From: Brachionus rotundiformis
Taxonomy: Eukaryota > Rotifera > Eurotatoria > Ploima > Brachionidae
Assembly: GCA_016802295.1 (NCBI GenBank)
Contig: JAESIW010000162.1
Coordinates: forward strand, 1,033,346 to 1,097,345
DNA length: 64,000 nt
Direction of reading: 5' to 3'
The notes beneath the pieces were generated by a model, which saw only the letters and a list, made by a program, of their open reading frames with translations, was not told where the DNA came from and ran no database searches. Positions 47,552 through 60,600 of this stretch are shown here, one piece after another. How positions within the stretch are numbered: the first letter of the stretch is position 1; each line of letters opens with the position of its first letter. Position numbers and translations under genes: made by a program.

Positions 47552-48086
47552 TTTGAATATTGTCTCGGATTTGAACTGGCCTTTTGCTAGATACAAATAA
47601 TTAGATTCCATTCATTTTGTTGTTAAAGTAAAGCCAATAAATCTGAAAAATAGTAATTATATTCGGATTAGATAAAATAAGTTTTTGAAAATAAATTCAA
47701 TTATGACAAAAAGATTTGATTTTAAGGCTTAAAAATAATCAAATTTTTTCGAAAAGATCTAATTATATTTTATTTGATGCAAAATTAAAAATTAAATTTA
47801 AAAATTTGCTAATATTTTTCATAATCCAGACTTTATAAAATTCTAAGCGAGAATGTGTGCTTTTAAATTATTACACTATAAACCCTCTAAACTTAAGCCT
47901 TCTAATTTAAAATTTGATAGAGCAATTATAAAATTATATAAAAGCGCTTTGATGTGAATGTATAATGGACATGTCTATTTTAGATTTTTAATCGAAACAA
48001 TTTATTTAAATTTTAAAAAAATTAATTTAAGAAACATGCATAAAAAATTAAGTAGAACTTTTTTCAAACTGAGTTATTCAAATCAT
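47552..48086. other. Intergenic, no gene seen
   Basis: Promoter of the signal-peptide gene and 3' side of RECQL. AT-rich, nothing recognised. Confidence 0.45.
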
Positions 48087-50914
48087 TCAATCAGATTCAA
48101 TTTCCACCAATTCTATACTTGAAATCTTTTTGCTTTTTGGAAATTCACTCTCATCGAAGTTAAGTTCGCTGCTTTCAGAACTCAAGTCAATCTCCAAACT
48201 TCTTTTCTTTGTTTTTAGTTCGGTTGGTTCGTCATTTATTAAAGCCATCTTATCTTTTTTTGTTGTATTTTCAATTTTTTTAACTTTATTGTTTGAATGT
48301 ATAATCCGATCGATATAGAAATGATCGTTATTTTTTAGGTCTAAACTTAATGGACCTGGCACTATATAGCAAATTGTGTTATATGGTGTAAAATGAAAGT
48401 CTTCCTTCAAGTAATTATTCATTAGCATATTCAATATTAAACTTTCTACTTCATTGTGAGTCAAGCAATTCGGATAAAAGTCAGATTTTTTATTTTTAGA
48501 AACAATTTCCGAATAGACTAACTCTGCCAATTTATTTGCAGTCAATTTTTTGTCAGATTTTTGTTTTTCCAATATACTTAAAACCACGCATGCTTCTTTA
48601 TAAACATTAATATTTTCGATTGTATCATCAGATGAATTCAAACAAAAATCACACATTTGATTGCATTTTTCTTTAATCTCCCATACATCATCATTAAAAT
48701 GTTTAGCTATTAGTTTACGCTTACAAGTTTTTTTGTTTATACAATAATTAACCATTGAATACAAATTTTCTAGTCCTAGAAAAGAAAAAAAAAGTTGATA
48801 AAAATATTATCAATTAAACGACATACCAGTTTGTTCAGTGAATACCATGGTGCTTTGACGAAAAACATCGGCAAATCTTAAAAATAATTATATCAAAACA
48901 ATGTAATGAAAAATAGAATTCAACTTTTCAAATAAATTCAAATATTTTGATATTAAAGATTATTTTTTCAAAAAAAAAAAATTGAGCTGATATAGAGCGT
49001 TTCACTACAACTAATACAACAAATACTTAATTACAATAAATAATAATTTTCATTTAGGATTTGAATTAAATTAGAATTTTTTTCCTCTTTTTATAAAATC
49101 TAATTTGGTTTATGTCTGGTAGATTTAAATCAAATCATTCAATCTAGAAATTATATCATAATCTAAAATTACTTAAAAAAAAGTATGCTATAAGCTGTTT
49201 CACCATCTCTTCCAGCACGCCCACTTTCTTGATAGAAATTTTCAAGTGATTTACTTAAAGAATGATGTATGACAAAACGACAATTCTGCTTATCAATACC
49301 CATTCCGAATGCCACTGTAGCAACAATTACATGAACTTGATTTTTCAGCCATTTTTCATGAACTTTGGATCTTTCTGTTGAATCCATACTGGCATGATAG
49401 CAATCAGCTCTTATTCCTCTAGAAGAAAGTTCTTGTGCTACTTGCTCACCTTTTAATGCAGGAAATTATAATCATTTCTAATTACAAAAAACAATAAAAT
49501 ACTTTCTCTCTGAGAAAAGCAGTATACAATTCCAGACTGTTGAGGAAATTTTTTCTTTATAAGAGTTACCAACTCATTAATAAAATCTTCATTGTTAGAC
49601 GGTTTTTGTCTTATTTCATAAAATAAATTTGGTCTGTTAAAAGAAGCTTTGAAAAGGACACAGTTTTTGATATTTAGGATTTTTTTGATATCATCAATTA
49701 AAAATTGAGTAGCTGTTGCAGTAAGACCCAAAATACAGATTTCTGGAAAAAGTTGTTTAATTACTCCTAAAAATTTATAGTCCGGTCTTATAAAATGTTT
49801 CAAAAATTCATATTACTAAATCAAATTCGAAAAATTGTACCTAAAATCATGACCGTAAGTGGAACAACAGTGAACTTCATCTATAACAAATCTCTTAAGT
49901 CGACCAATTTCATACATTTTTTGTAATTTGTTCATGAAAATTTTAGATTTTGCCAATTTTTCTGGAGTAACGTAAAGAATTTTGAGATCACTTTTTTTAT
50001 CCAACATTTCAGAGTGAATTTTTTTAATATGATCTTTGCTACTTGAACCATTCAGAGTATCAGCATTTATATTAAGAGATTTAAGTAACCAAAGCTGATC
50101 TTCCATTAGAGATACTAAAGGAGACACGACCAATGTGATACCAGAATCGATTACAGCTGGTAATTGAAAACATAAAGACTTTCCACCACCAGTTGGCATT
50201 ATCACCAAACAGTCAGTGTTGCTTAATGTTACATTTATAGTCTCTAATTGAAGAGGCCGAAAGCTGTTCAATTTAAATATATCTATTAAAGTTTTGTTCA
50301 CATTATGACTCCATTCAAAATCTATAGAACATTTATTAAATATTAAATACACATAATTTTTGATTAAGCTGAAAATCTTTTTATTTATATAAATTTAAAT
50401 TTTTTATATATTGTATTTTATTGGAATTAGATCTAAATTTTGAATCAACTAAGAATCGATTTTAGATTATATATATCTCGATTTTAGATTCAAGATTATA
50501 TATATTGTTTATATTTTAATTTATTTTCAGTCAAGGCTCAGATTTTACGAGTAAAAACAATCATAATTTAATTTATCATTAAATTTTTAAATTACATCAT
50601 AGCCTTGATTAAAATAAATATTAATAAGGATTAACAAATTCTATACCAGTTCGATTCCAATCAACTGTGAGATCATTTTTTCTTCCTCCAGATGAACTCG
50701 GTATCAAGTTTTTGAGCTTTTCCGAGCATTCTGTTTTTTTCTTTAACAAAATATCACGTTCTGATTCTAGCAAACTTATTTCTTGATTTATCTGATTTAG
50801 TCGTCTATCGATTTGTTTCAATTCAATATTAATGGCTACTTAGGTAAAATATCTTACAAACTATTACGAATCTCACAATCTAATTGAAATCAAACCTTTT
50901 TCTTCATTTGACAT
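48087..50914 (-). CDS. RECQL: RecQ-like DNA helicase Q1
   Basis: ATP-dependent 3'-5' DNA helicase for replication fork restart and repair. Seven exons: 50896-50914, 50647-50835, 49841-50321, 49503-49786, 49173-49449, 48827-48876 and 48087-48775; 662 residues (human 649). An N-terminal coiled coil (RRLNQINQEISLLESERDIL) leads into the helicase core: FRPLQLETINVT, Walker A MPTGGGKSLCFQLP, DEVHCC, GLTATAT, SGIVYCFSQRES, VATVAFGMGIDK and YQESGRAGRDGE. The RecQ-C-terminal zinc site has its four Cys (KKTCKRKL ... KCNQMCDFC), followed by a winged helix (YLKEDFHFTPYNTICYI) and a Lys-rich tail. No HRDC domain, as expected for Q1. Exon joins restore conserved words such as WNRTDFEW and FSQRESEQV. Confidence 0.95.
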
Positions 50915-53101
50915 GATATATTAGAAATAAGTTTTTATTTAGCACATTCATTTAATATGGTTCTAATGATTGAATATTGCTTAGTTCTCTGAAAATTTTT
51001 AACTAAGAAAAAAACAGTTTAAAATATTTTAACTGCCAAAGTGTACTTTTTTTTGTCTTATAATTTTAGATATTTTTCTTACCGAAACTCTTTAAAATAT
51101 CTTAAGAATATTGACAAAAATATTATCTTAGAGATAAAAAAATTATAAAAAGTTTTTAGTTAAATTATCGGTCATTGAGCTATTTGATAAAAGACATTTT
51201 ATTTGATAAAAGAATTAATAAATTGTCAACGCCATAAATGATTGCCTATCCAAAAAAAAGAATTTCAAAAATGGTAACTTTAAACATAAAAGAACGTTTT
51301 TTAGTTATTTAATCAAAAATATCTAAATAAACAACTATGATCGTCTGAAATTATTTAAAAAAGATTGAAAAAAAATTAAAACATATCAGATAATAAATAT
51401 ATTTCAAATAAATGTGATGAATTTTCTCCCTCCCTCGCTCCTTGAGAAGCAGATGATAGTCCTCATCTTCTTTTCTAGTACTTTTTTCTGACACAGAAGA
51501 ATCGAGCTGATCTCCTGCATATGCCATTTATACCAGTTTTTATGATGAAAGTTATCCTACTGCAAAGTACGACTTTTCCCTTAATTGGATTTGGAATTTC
51601 AAACTTTCTCCGTATAACATAGACCCAAACGGAAAAAGTATTATTATAAATATTACAAATAAATATGATGATACAATTCTAACAATTTGAATGAAAATTT
51701 TCATTGAAGTATTTATTATTTCGATTTGTTTTTTTTCAGAAATTTTGGTTAGCAAAACTTCTATTACTATAAAATACTGATATATAAAAAAATTGAGTTA
51801 AAGTTTATACTTAGATTTTTTCAAAATAAAAAGTAAACAATTGTTTTTGCTTCAAAAACAACATATATTTCTTATTTTTTTCATTCTCTTCAAGAAATCA
51901 ATAATTAAATTAAAGATATTACAGAGTTACTTAAACTAAATAAGATACTTTCATTACTTATGGACTAAGAATTTATACTCAAAGGTAGAAATTATAATTT
52001 GTTTTTGTTGAAAAACTGAGAATTTATGATCATATTTGTTGACTTTATCATAAATTTTAGCTGTTATCTTTTTCAAACATAACACATAAATTAATTATCT
52101 TTCTTAAGAATTTTATAGTATCTAAAATATTGAATTTTTCTAGATCTTTGAAAGAATTTATTTTATTTTGACTTGAAAACAAAAATTAACACTTTTATAA
52201 AAACCTATTTTCATAAAGATTATTTTTATTAATGTTATTAAATAATAATTGGAATTTGATTGTTAATAAAGACAATGTCAGTTTAAGTTTTATTTCTAAT
52301 TAATCAATGAACATGACTAAGAAAATAATTAAGTTGATTTTTTTGAATCAATTAACTTGTAATAAATAAAATAAGGTAATAAGGGAATTATTCAGTTAAT
52401 TGAGTACTAAATGGCCAAAGGACTTACAATATAAGTGCTTTCATGATAAGTTAATTTAAAAATATTGTTCATATATAGATATTTATCCATTTTTATCAAT
52501 TTAACTAATTTAATTCATTTAAATCGAAAATAAAAAAATATTTGATTCGTAGATTTATACCAATCAGAATTTATTTTTAATTTTACAACCTAAATAATAA
52601 AAACCATTAGATTTTATTACCTAAAGTTAGGAAAAAAAGTTATTTTTGAAAATTTTTAAGCGAATTAGGAAAATATTGAAAAAATTGACTGTTTTGTTTT
52701 AATTAAATCTATAATGAGAACTTTCAGAAAGGAGATTTTTAACAAGAATATATCTCAAGAATTTTGACTTATAATAATTGATTTTTTCTTATTTTTATTA
52801 TAAATTATTTACCTTGTTTAAATTTAGCTAAATTTTTTAGAACTTGTAAGCTCAATATTTAATTTAACAGGATTCATTTTACTTTAGATGACTTAAAATT
52901 TGTTCATTTAAAAGAATTCTTAAAAAAATTATTGAAAAAAAACTTCTCAGATGTTTTTTTTAATTTTTTTTCAAAAAGCCTTTTAAAAATCTTTTGGCAC
53001 AAATTAGGACTTTCGAACAAATATTAAAATCATATAAAATTTTTATCAGAATTTCAATATTCGAAAAATTTAATTTAGATTTAGAAAAAAATTAGTTAAG
53101 G
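50915..53101. other. Gene-poor region, RECQL / androglobin
   Basis: Divergent intergenic stretch. Apart from the tentative minus-strand frame at 51387-51755, only AT-rich sequence with scattered stops was seen. Confidence 0.4.
51387..51755 (-). CDS. Tentative small membrane-protein exon(s)
   Basis: An open frame from 51755 encodes one strong hydrophobic helix (IVSSYLFVIFIIILFPFG) followed by SMLYGESLKFQIQLREKSYFAVG and a stop at 51552. A 46-base GT...AG segment after SYFA could splice to a further open stretch ending near 51387. Below it, 51420-51535 is less AT-rich than its surroundings. No family recognised; this may be an incomplete gene or chance. Confidence 0.25.
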
Positions 53102-53423
53102 ATGAGTAGAAATTCAACAGTAAAAAAATTTATTTTTCGATTGTATCCATTAAATTTTAAAAGATTTCTCAAAGAGAGTTTCAAGACGCAGTGACGCTGA
53201 TCGTGTTTCTGAATTAAATTACAAAAAAAGCCTATCAAAGCGTCGATATACCGTCGCTACTTCAAATGGATCTTTAAATAATGATATTAAAAAAATGCTT
53301 GAAATTTTGTCTAAACGAAAGTAGTTGATATACAAATTTAATACAAAGCTAAAAATATTTTTATTTTAGGACAGAAAATGAAGATGAAATTGGAAAATTT
53401 TTACGGAATCGATCAGACTCAAG
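53102..53423 (+). CDS. ADGB: Candidate distal first exons of androglobin
   Basis: Three small exons (53102-53119, 53175-53320, 53370-53423) encode 72 residues, starting MSRNST, rich in Arg/Ser (RVSRRSDADR, KKSLSKRRY) and ending KFLRNRSDS. The last donor (CAAG|GTATTA) leaves two bases, the phase required by the androglobin acceptor at 54855. It could instead be a separate short gene. The link to ADGB is inference from phase. Confidence 0.35.
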
Positions 53424-54335
53424 GTATTAAATTTATATTTATTAAAGAAATTTGATTTTCAAAATTCGTTGAAAATATTTCAAATGATACAAAAATTATT
53501 AAAATTCTTTGAAAAAATGAGTTCTACCATAATTTATTTTTAATCTTTAAAAAGTTAAATAGCTTCTCTTGTCTCAAAAATTAAATGTATATATCATGAT
53601 TCTTTTTTTATTTGGTTGTCTATTTAATATCTTCTTAGACTTAAGTCTAAGATATAATTTAATTTTATCGGTTTAATCTGAACATTAAAACTTTAATTTA
53701 TTCTTTGGCAAGGGTCGTTTTCGACAACGTCAATTCAGTAATTTAAAATATATATAATTTTTTATCGATTTTCTCTTTTAGAGTTTATTAAATTTAAAAT
53801 CAAAACATTTATAAATAAAACAATAAAATTCAACTAAGTTGTTTCATGGTTTTTAATCAATAGATTCTTAAAATAACTGCATGGAAATATTAATAATCTC
53901 TTTTTTTTTATTACTTGTTTTTAAGCAATTGTTTTTATTTTTTTTAGATTAATAATTAACTTCTAAATTTTATTGATTGTTCATTTATTTAGTATAAACT
54001 TTAAATAAAAGCTTCCTAAATGTTTACCTTTATCAAAATTAATTATTAATTATTCTAGATGTTGACTTTTAATTGCTTATTTCCAGATTTCTAAATTAAA
54101 GACAAACAATAATAAATAAAATTACTAGGAAAATTTTTATTTCAACCATTCAATCAACAATTAAAAACGGAAAAAAAGTTTGAGTAAATTTCCTCAATAT
54201 ATATTTTTGTTAGAATGAATATAATTGTACAGTTGATTTAATTTTTTTTCAGTTTTTTATAAATTTTTCATTCAAACTCGAATTTATTCATTTAGGTATA
54301 ATTTAACTTAAATTGACAAATTAAATTGTCCAAAA

Positions 54336-54388
54336 ATGGAATCTCCATTTGAACGTAGATACTCTATTAGAAATTCATCTCGTTTCGG
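54336..54388 (+). CDS. ADGB: Candidate alternative first exon of androglobin
   Basis: ATG followed by 17 codons (MESPFERRYSIRNSSRF) and a GG|GTTAGT donor in phase 2, matching the ADGB exon at 54855. No in-frame stop. Short, so low confidence. Confidence 0.3.
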
Positions 54389-54425
54389 GTTAGTATTTTA
54401 TTTTTGAAATAAACATATTTAAGTC

Positions 54426-54472
54426 ATGTCAGATATAAATTTAAAAACTATCGCCAGATTAACTAAACTTAA
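54426..54472 (+). CDS. ADGB: Candidate alternative first exon of androglobin
   Basis: ATG followed by 15 codons (MSDINLKTIARLTKL) and an AA|GTAAGT donor, a consensus 5' splice site, again in phase 2 and able to join the ADGB exon at 54855. Short, so low confidence. Confidence 0.3.
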
Positions 54473-54675
54473 GTAAGTTTCATTTTTAATAAATTTTGGT
54501 TGTTTCATGTAGCCGAATATTGTAGACCTCTTATATTTAAATTTTCTATTTGTTACCATGACAACTTAATAAAATATTCTTTGCGTTTTCTTAGTTGAAA
54601 ATAATCAAAATCAAAAATAATAATTTTAAACAATAAATTATTTTACTTGTAATCTGCGGATATCAAGCATTCTGT

Positions 54676-57600
54676 ATGAGCCAAACTAAAAATTCGGCTA
54701 AAAGTGGATTGTCGGCTAATCGAAAAGCCGCATCTCCAGCAGGAAAAGTCTCGTAAGAAAAGTTTTAGAAAAATTTAAGCAAATGAAATAAGAAAGAATC
54801 AAAGAATCATTTAATGTAACATTATGTTGTCATTAATTTATTATAATTTTTTAGGGTGACCAGCGTTGCTGCTGAACCAAAAAAGCAAAAACTACCAATA
54901 TGGCCAGAATGGAACGAGAATGATATCAATTCTGAGAAATGGGAAGTTGGTGGTAAAGCGAAAGATAATAAATCAAAACCTGCAAGTGCACCAGTACTTT
55001 TACTAATTTAGTTTCATCTTCACTGCGAATGATTTAATTTTTTTAGGCTTCGAACGGCTTTGAAGATCCTGACCCCAAGTTTGAATGGCCATCTGGTATT
55101 CAATCAAGAATTGAATCCTTTAAGAGACCATTAGATCTTTTCGAAAAAACTCCCTTCATTGTTGATCAAGATAATGGTCTTGAAAATTTTGATTTAATTA
55201 CTCCAAATGAACATATCCATAATAATGAAGTATTTTTATATGTCTATTTATTCAAAAAAAATTTACGATGACATTTTTAGACGATGCGTTGGATAATCAG
55301 TCAAATTCATAGTTTATGGGATATGTGCAAAAAAGATGTCAAATCATCAGCTTTTTTGGCTAGTTCACCTTTTTTACAAGATATAGATATTAACTCAAAT
55401 AAGGCGCTTGCAGCTGGCAGATTATGGCGACCATGGGAACACATATACGCGATAAATAAAGTTGTAAAAGGACCATTTATTCCGGTTTACAATCAATACG
55501 GAAAATATGCTGTTAGACTTTATTTTATGGTAACAATCAAAAATTGGATTGTTATTAAATTTAAAAAAATTATCTTAGGGAGCTTGGCGAAAAATAATTG
55601 TTGATGACTTAATACCTGTCGATGAAAAAGAGGAAATTCTTTTGCCACAAACAAGCATAAATGGTGAATTATGGCCAATATTATTAACAAAAGCTTTGCT
55701 GAAAATAATTTCACTTGAGTAATAATTTCAAATCTAAAAAAATTGATTGCAATTATTAATATTTTTCAAGTTTTAATCCTTCTGATTCGGCATCAGAGTT
55801 TAATGATGCAAATGTTATAACTTGCTTGACTGGTTGGCTGCCAGAGCCTCTACCATTGAGATTTGGTCACATGAGTGAAGTTTGGAATTTTCTAAAAGAA
55901 ACTCTACCAAAATACCAATGGCCAGAAGATAGATCAAAGAATCAGCTTGATGACGATCAAACATTTCTAGTTGTAAATTACATAAAAGTGAAATAATATT
56001 TAATTGAAATTTTTAAGGATTCTTCGGAAATAAAAGACGATAATTTAGACAAAGATACGCGTTCTGAAGGGAAATTCAAAAAAGGAAAAGACACTAAAAA
56101 TATGTCTGGTAAAGAAACGAAAGCCCAGCATAAAAAAGATCAAAAAGACAAAAAAGGTAAATCTATGGTTGACGAAACAGCTCAAGAGGAAAATTTTGCT
56201 CCCGAATTTCCAGAAATGGTGGTATTTGCAAGTTTTACTGATCTCCCGCTAAATAAATTATCAGCAAGTACCGAAGTAGCTGACCGTCGTGAAAAACTGC
56301 GAAAATATAATCTTATACACGATTTTTCAAACCCAGTGTGGATAAATTGTACTCGAGATGTACCATTAAATCCTCCCCCTCCACCAGAAAAAATACCAGT
56401 TTGGAAAACAATTAGACAAAAAAAGAAGCATATTGTTCCATCAGATGAACCAATAAGTAAGTATAAATATTGGCAAAATTTCAAGCTAATCTTTGAATTA
56501 AAAAAGTTACTGTTCCTGTTAAACCCGACCAATGGGTCGAACTTAAATCACCTTATTGTAATTATAAAGCAGCAACGCCAGTTTCTGTAATGCAAACAAA
56601 TCGATCAAATTCACGATTCGGTCGTCTAAAATCAAGACCTCAAACTGCCATTCAAGGTATCGAAGAAATTGATGAGAAAAAAGCAGAAAGTAATTTATCT
56701 GATTCTCAATATGATTTGAAAACTCTTGAAACAGAGGTAAAAACTAGGGAAAATAATTTTGAAAATATGAAGCTTATTCTTAATAATGTATTTTAGAGTG
56801 GAGATTCATCAAAATCTAAAACAATTTCGAAATTGGCTTCAGAAAATCTTAATAAATCTAATTCTTCAGCTAAAAAAGATAACAATTTAGATGCAAAAGA
56901 TAACCTAAAAAATGGACCTCCATCAGTATCTAGCAGTAAGATTTTTTTTTTCCAAATTGGATAAAAAATCTAAATAATCTCAGTGTCCAAGGTAGGAAGC
57001 ACTGCAAAATTCGATGAAGAACAAGCTAAATCAGCTAAAATAAGTAATTTTATTTTTCATTTTTATTCAAGAAGTTATTAAAATTTAAAAAAGCATCCCA
57101 AGAAACAGCAAGCTTGAATAATGCAACAAATCCGTCCACTTTTGGAATTGAACAAATCAGCAATGTTGAAATACGAAATAGTGATAATGATTCAAAAGGA
57201 AACGATGAAAAAAACAAACTTTGGATGGATTTTGAGGATTTCTTTATTTGTTTCAAGTGAGTCGAACAATTTTAATATTATTTTGAATTATTATTTCTTT
57301 TTAAACTTTTATTTAACAGGTATATAATTGTTTACCATAAGCCATCATGTTTTAAACACAATGAAAAGATAAGTGATTTAAGAGTAAGGACACGAATATT
57401 TTAAAAATTATATGTAATCAATCAATAATTTAAGCAATTGATGCCACAGCATAAATCAGAAAAAAAGAAGGAAACAAATTCTTCTCAGCATTCAACATCA
57501 TTGTCAGATGAAAAGTCACCAAAATTACTATTTGTTGATAGTTTAGATCCAATTGAGCTAATGGTCTCATTTGCCTCTTTGTCCAGATGGTACGATCTGA

Positions 57601-60600
57601 AAGTCGATATTCCGGAAAAATTTAGTAAAGCCTCTAAAAAAGGTGAAAATTTAATAGAGCATGATGCTATAAGTATCACTGAAAGTAATTTATGAAACCA
57701 ATTCTAAGAACAAATTAGATATCTTATTTTAATTTAGGTAGTGTTAGAGATAGTGCTCCTCTTCAATCAGGGAGCTTGATGGCTGAACCATATTCGTGGA
57801 AATCGCTAATAACAGGTCAACCAGTTCTCAGAATACACACTACTGCTGTTCGATCCTCATTTTTAAGCCTTCCACCTGGTAGACATGTTCTAAAATTTAT
57901 GATTAATGCTCCAGTCGGTTATCATATACATATTGTTTCTAATACAAAATTTAATTTTGGAGACGAGGAAGACATAATGCCCAAATTAACAGACGTAAAA
58001 TAAAATACAATATTAAATTTTTGCAATTAAATTTTAACAAAAGGAAAGCTGTCGTTTTATTGACCAAGCATTAAATATATCAAAATGTTTAAATGAAGCA
58101 ATAAAAAACTTCAGTGATCCTGACAAACAAAAAGCATCAATGGACTTGCTTTATGCCCGCATTAGTCCATTAAGTGATGATTTTAGACTAAATAAAGATC
58201 AAAAAGAACTATCATCTAGAAATTTGTTTGAAACGTTTCAGAGTTCCTTGTACGAAATGCTCAGAAAAGCACTTGTTGATGTTGTAGATTCTGAAATGGC
58301 TTATGCATGGAAAACATTTATGTTTGATACTACTGCAAATGATCTATTTTTGCTCAAAGATAAAAGACCTGAAACATCGAGCACTAATCGAGGGTCTGCT
58401 AAGAAAATTGACAAAAAAAGTACCAAAGATCATAAGGCCGAAAAAGGAGATAAACAATCAAATTTACAACAAGTAACACAAGTACCAGCTGAAAAGCCAG
58501 GCGAAATTCTTTCAGAAGAGAGAACTGAATATTGGAAAAACCAGTAAGCATTTGAAAATTTTTACAAGCTACCAAATGATAAACATTTTATTATAGTGAC
58601 CCTACTGCTGAAGAAAGTATATCATCAGTTAAAATTCAATCGGCATGGAGAGGATGCTTTGTCAGAAAAATGCTTCAAGCAAGAACTCCTGGTAAATTTT
58701 ATTGAATAAAAATTGATCCCTTCAAATAATCAATAAAAAGGAACCAACAAAAATGTTCAAGTTATGGAAACATTGAAAAAATCATGGACAGTAATTGAAC
58801 AAAATTTACATGAAAATTCTTTGTTTCTATTCAGGTTTGCAAACAAAAAACTAATATACTTCATTTAGAATTCTCTTAGAATATATTGATAATTTTTTAA
58901 GAGGATTTATTGTAACTCTAATTATTCATATTAATTAATAGGACTATGTTTAAAATGAATCCTAACATAATGCAATATTATCCGTTCTACAAAGACGAGT
59001 GGAATCGCATTTCATACACAGATTACAATGGTTCTTACCTAGAACAAGCTGCTAATAGTTGGTTCATATTATTTAGGTTAATAATTATTATTTATTATAA
59101 TTATAATAAATTTATTTTTAATTTTCCAGAGATGTATTTTTTGCCAACGAAAATGTTCTTCTTTTGCCAAAATTATATTCCAATTTAAACAATTGCTTAC
59201 TAAAAGTAATAAATAATGACACTTACAAAGAAGTACCAAAAGTATTTAACAAAGTATCGCCTTATACGTATGCAAAAAATAAACGAGGCTATACTATTTT
59301 AGCCGAAGCAAGGATTTCGGACCAACCTGTTGGCGCTGGTAGATGGCGCTTGCGATTAATAGGCTCTTCAACAGCTCTTATTGCTCCACGCAATAACAAA
59401 CCGGAAATTCTAACAAGCTTTGACATTAGAGACACAAGAGATTATTACATACCTAATGAAAATAAAGTCATAATGAGGTATTATAATTAAAAGTTAATTC
59501 TAGATTTTTTATAAATAAGCTTCAAAAAAGATACAAAGTTCAGGTATCAGACGATCACTTAACTTCGCTTCAGTTGACAACTTCTAAACCAGATGTGTAT
59601 ATTAAATTCACCATTTATGATAATGGTGAAGAAATTTTAAGTGTTACAGGAAAAGGAACAGCTGTGATACCAGCATTTATATTCATGAAAGACCGAGAGA
59701 ATCAAAATGATCCAAGTTCATTAACTTCGAGACCAGGATCAAAAACTAGTAATTATCATCAAAGTATAATTTTTTTCAATTTCAAAACCATTCTTATATG
59801 TCAAATTATTCATTTTATTAATTTCAGTTGGCACAGGACGTGGATCAAAGCCAGGATCGAATCTGATTGATAGAAATAGGGAACCAAAAAATAAAAGAAG
59901 TTCCTCGGCAAACAGCACAGATTTAAAATCAGATAATAAACAAGCGCATTCGGTAAATTTTCAAAAAATTTTCTATGATATATTCAATGATTTTTTACAT
60001 TTTTAAAGATTGTAAAAGTAATTTTTTAGGAAATTTTTGTCTTCTATTAAGATATAACATTTTTGATATAACTTATAGCTTTGGCTTTTTAAACGATCCT
60101 TATAACAGATTAATTTGGTAACGAAATAACTGAGATTCTTTTCTAATATTTAAAAATATCCATAATTTTAACTAATACAATAAATAAAACTATAATTTTT
60201 AAACCATATTGAATATTAATATAAAGATGTTTAGGTTAATTTTTTAAAATAATGCGTTGAAATTCTCAAAATTTTGAATTTCCTTAAAGGATCAACATGT
60301 TTAATAGAAATTAAAAATACTAAAAACTACTTTAAAATTGTCTAAAGAATAACTATTGTTATTTAATCATTTTAATAGTTGATTATAATATTTGAAAAAT
60401 TATAGATAAAATTTCAAATAAATATCAAAAATTGTTTAAGTAAAAAAATGAATTTTTCAATATTTTAGATTGAAGTCAAATTTAATCTAACTAATTAATT
60501 TCTAACAATTTTAAAAAATCTAGCGGTCATTTATAGCATGTGACTTTATTTTTAGAATTTTTCTTACAAGAAATTTAGAATTGCGATTCTTTAACTTTAA

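Noticed and set aside
55520..57256. Minus-strand open frames inside androglobin
   Set aside because: Antisense shadows of conserved androglobin exons.
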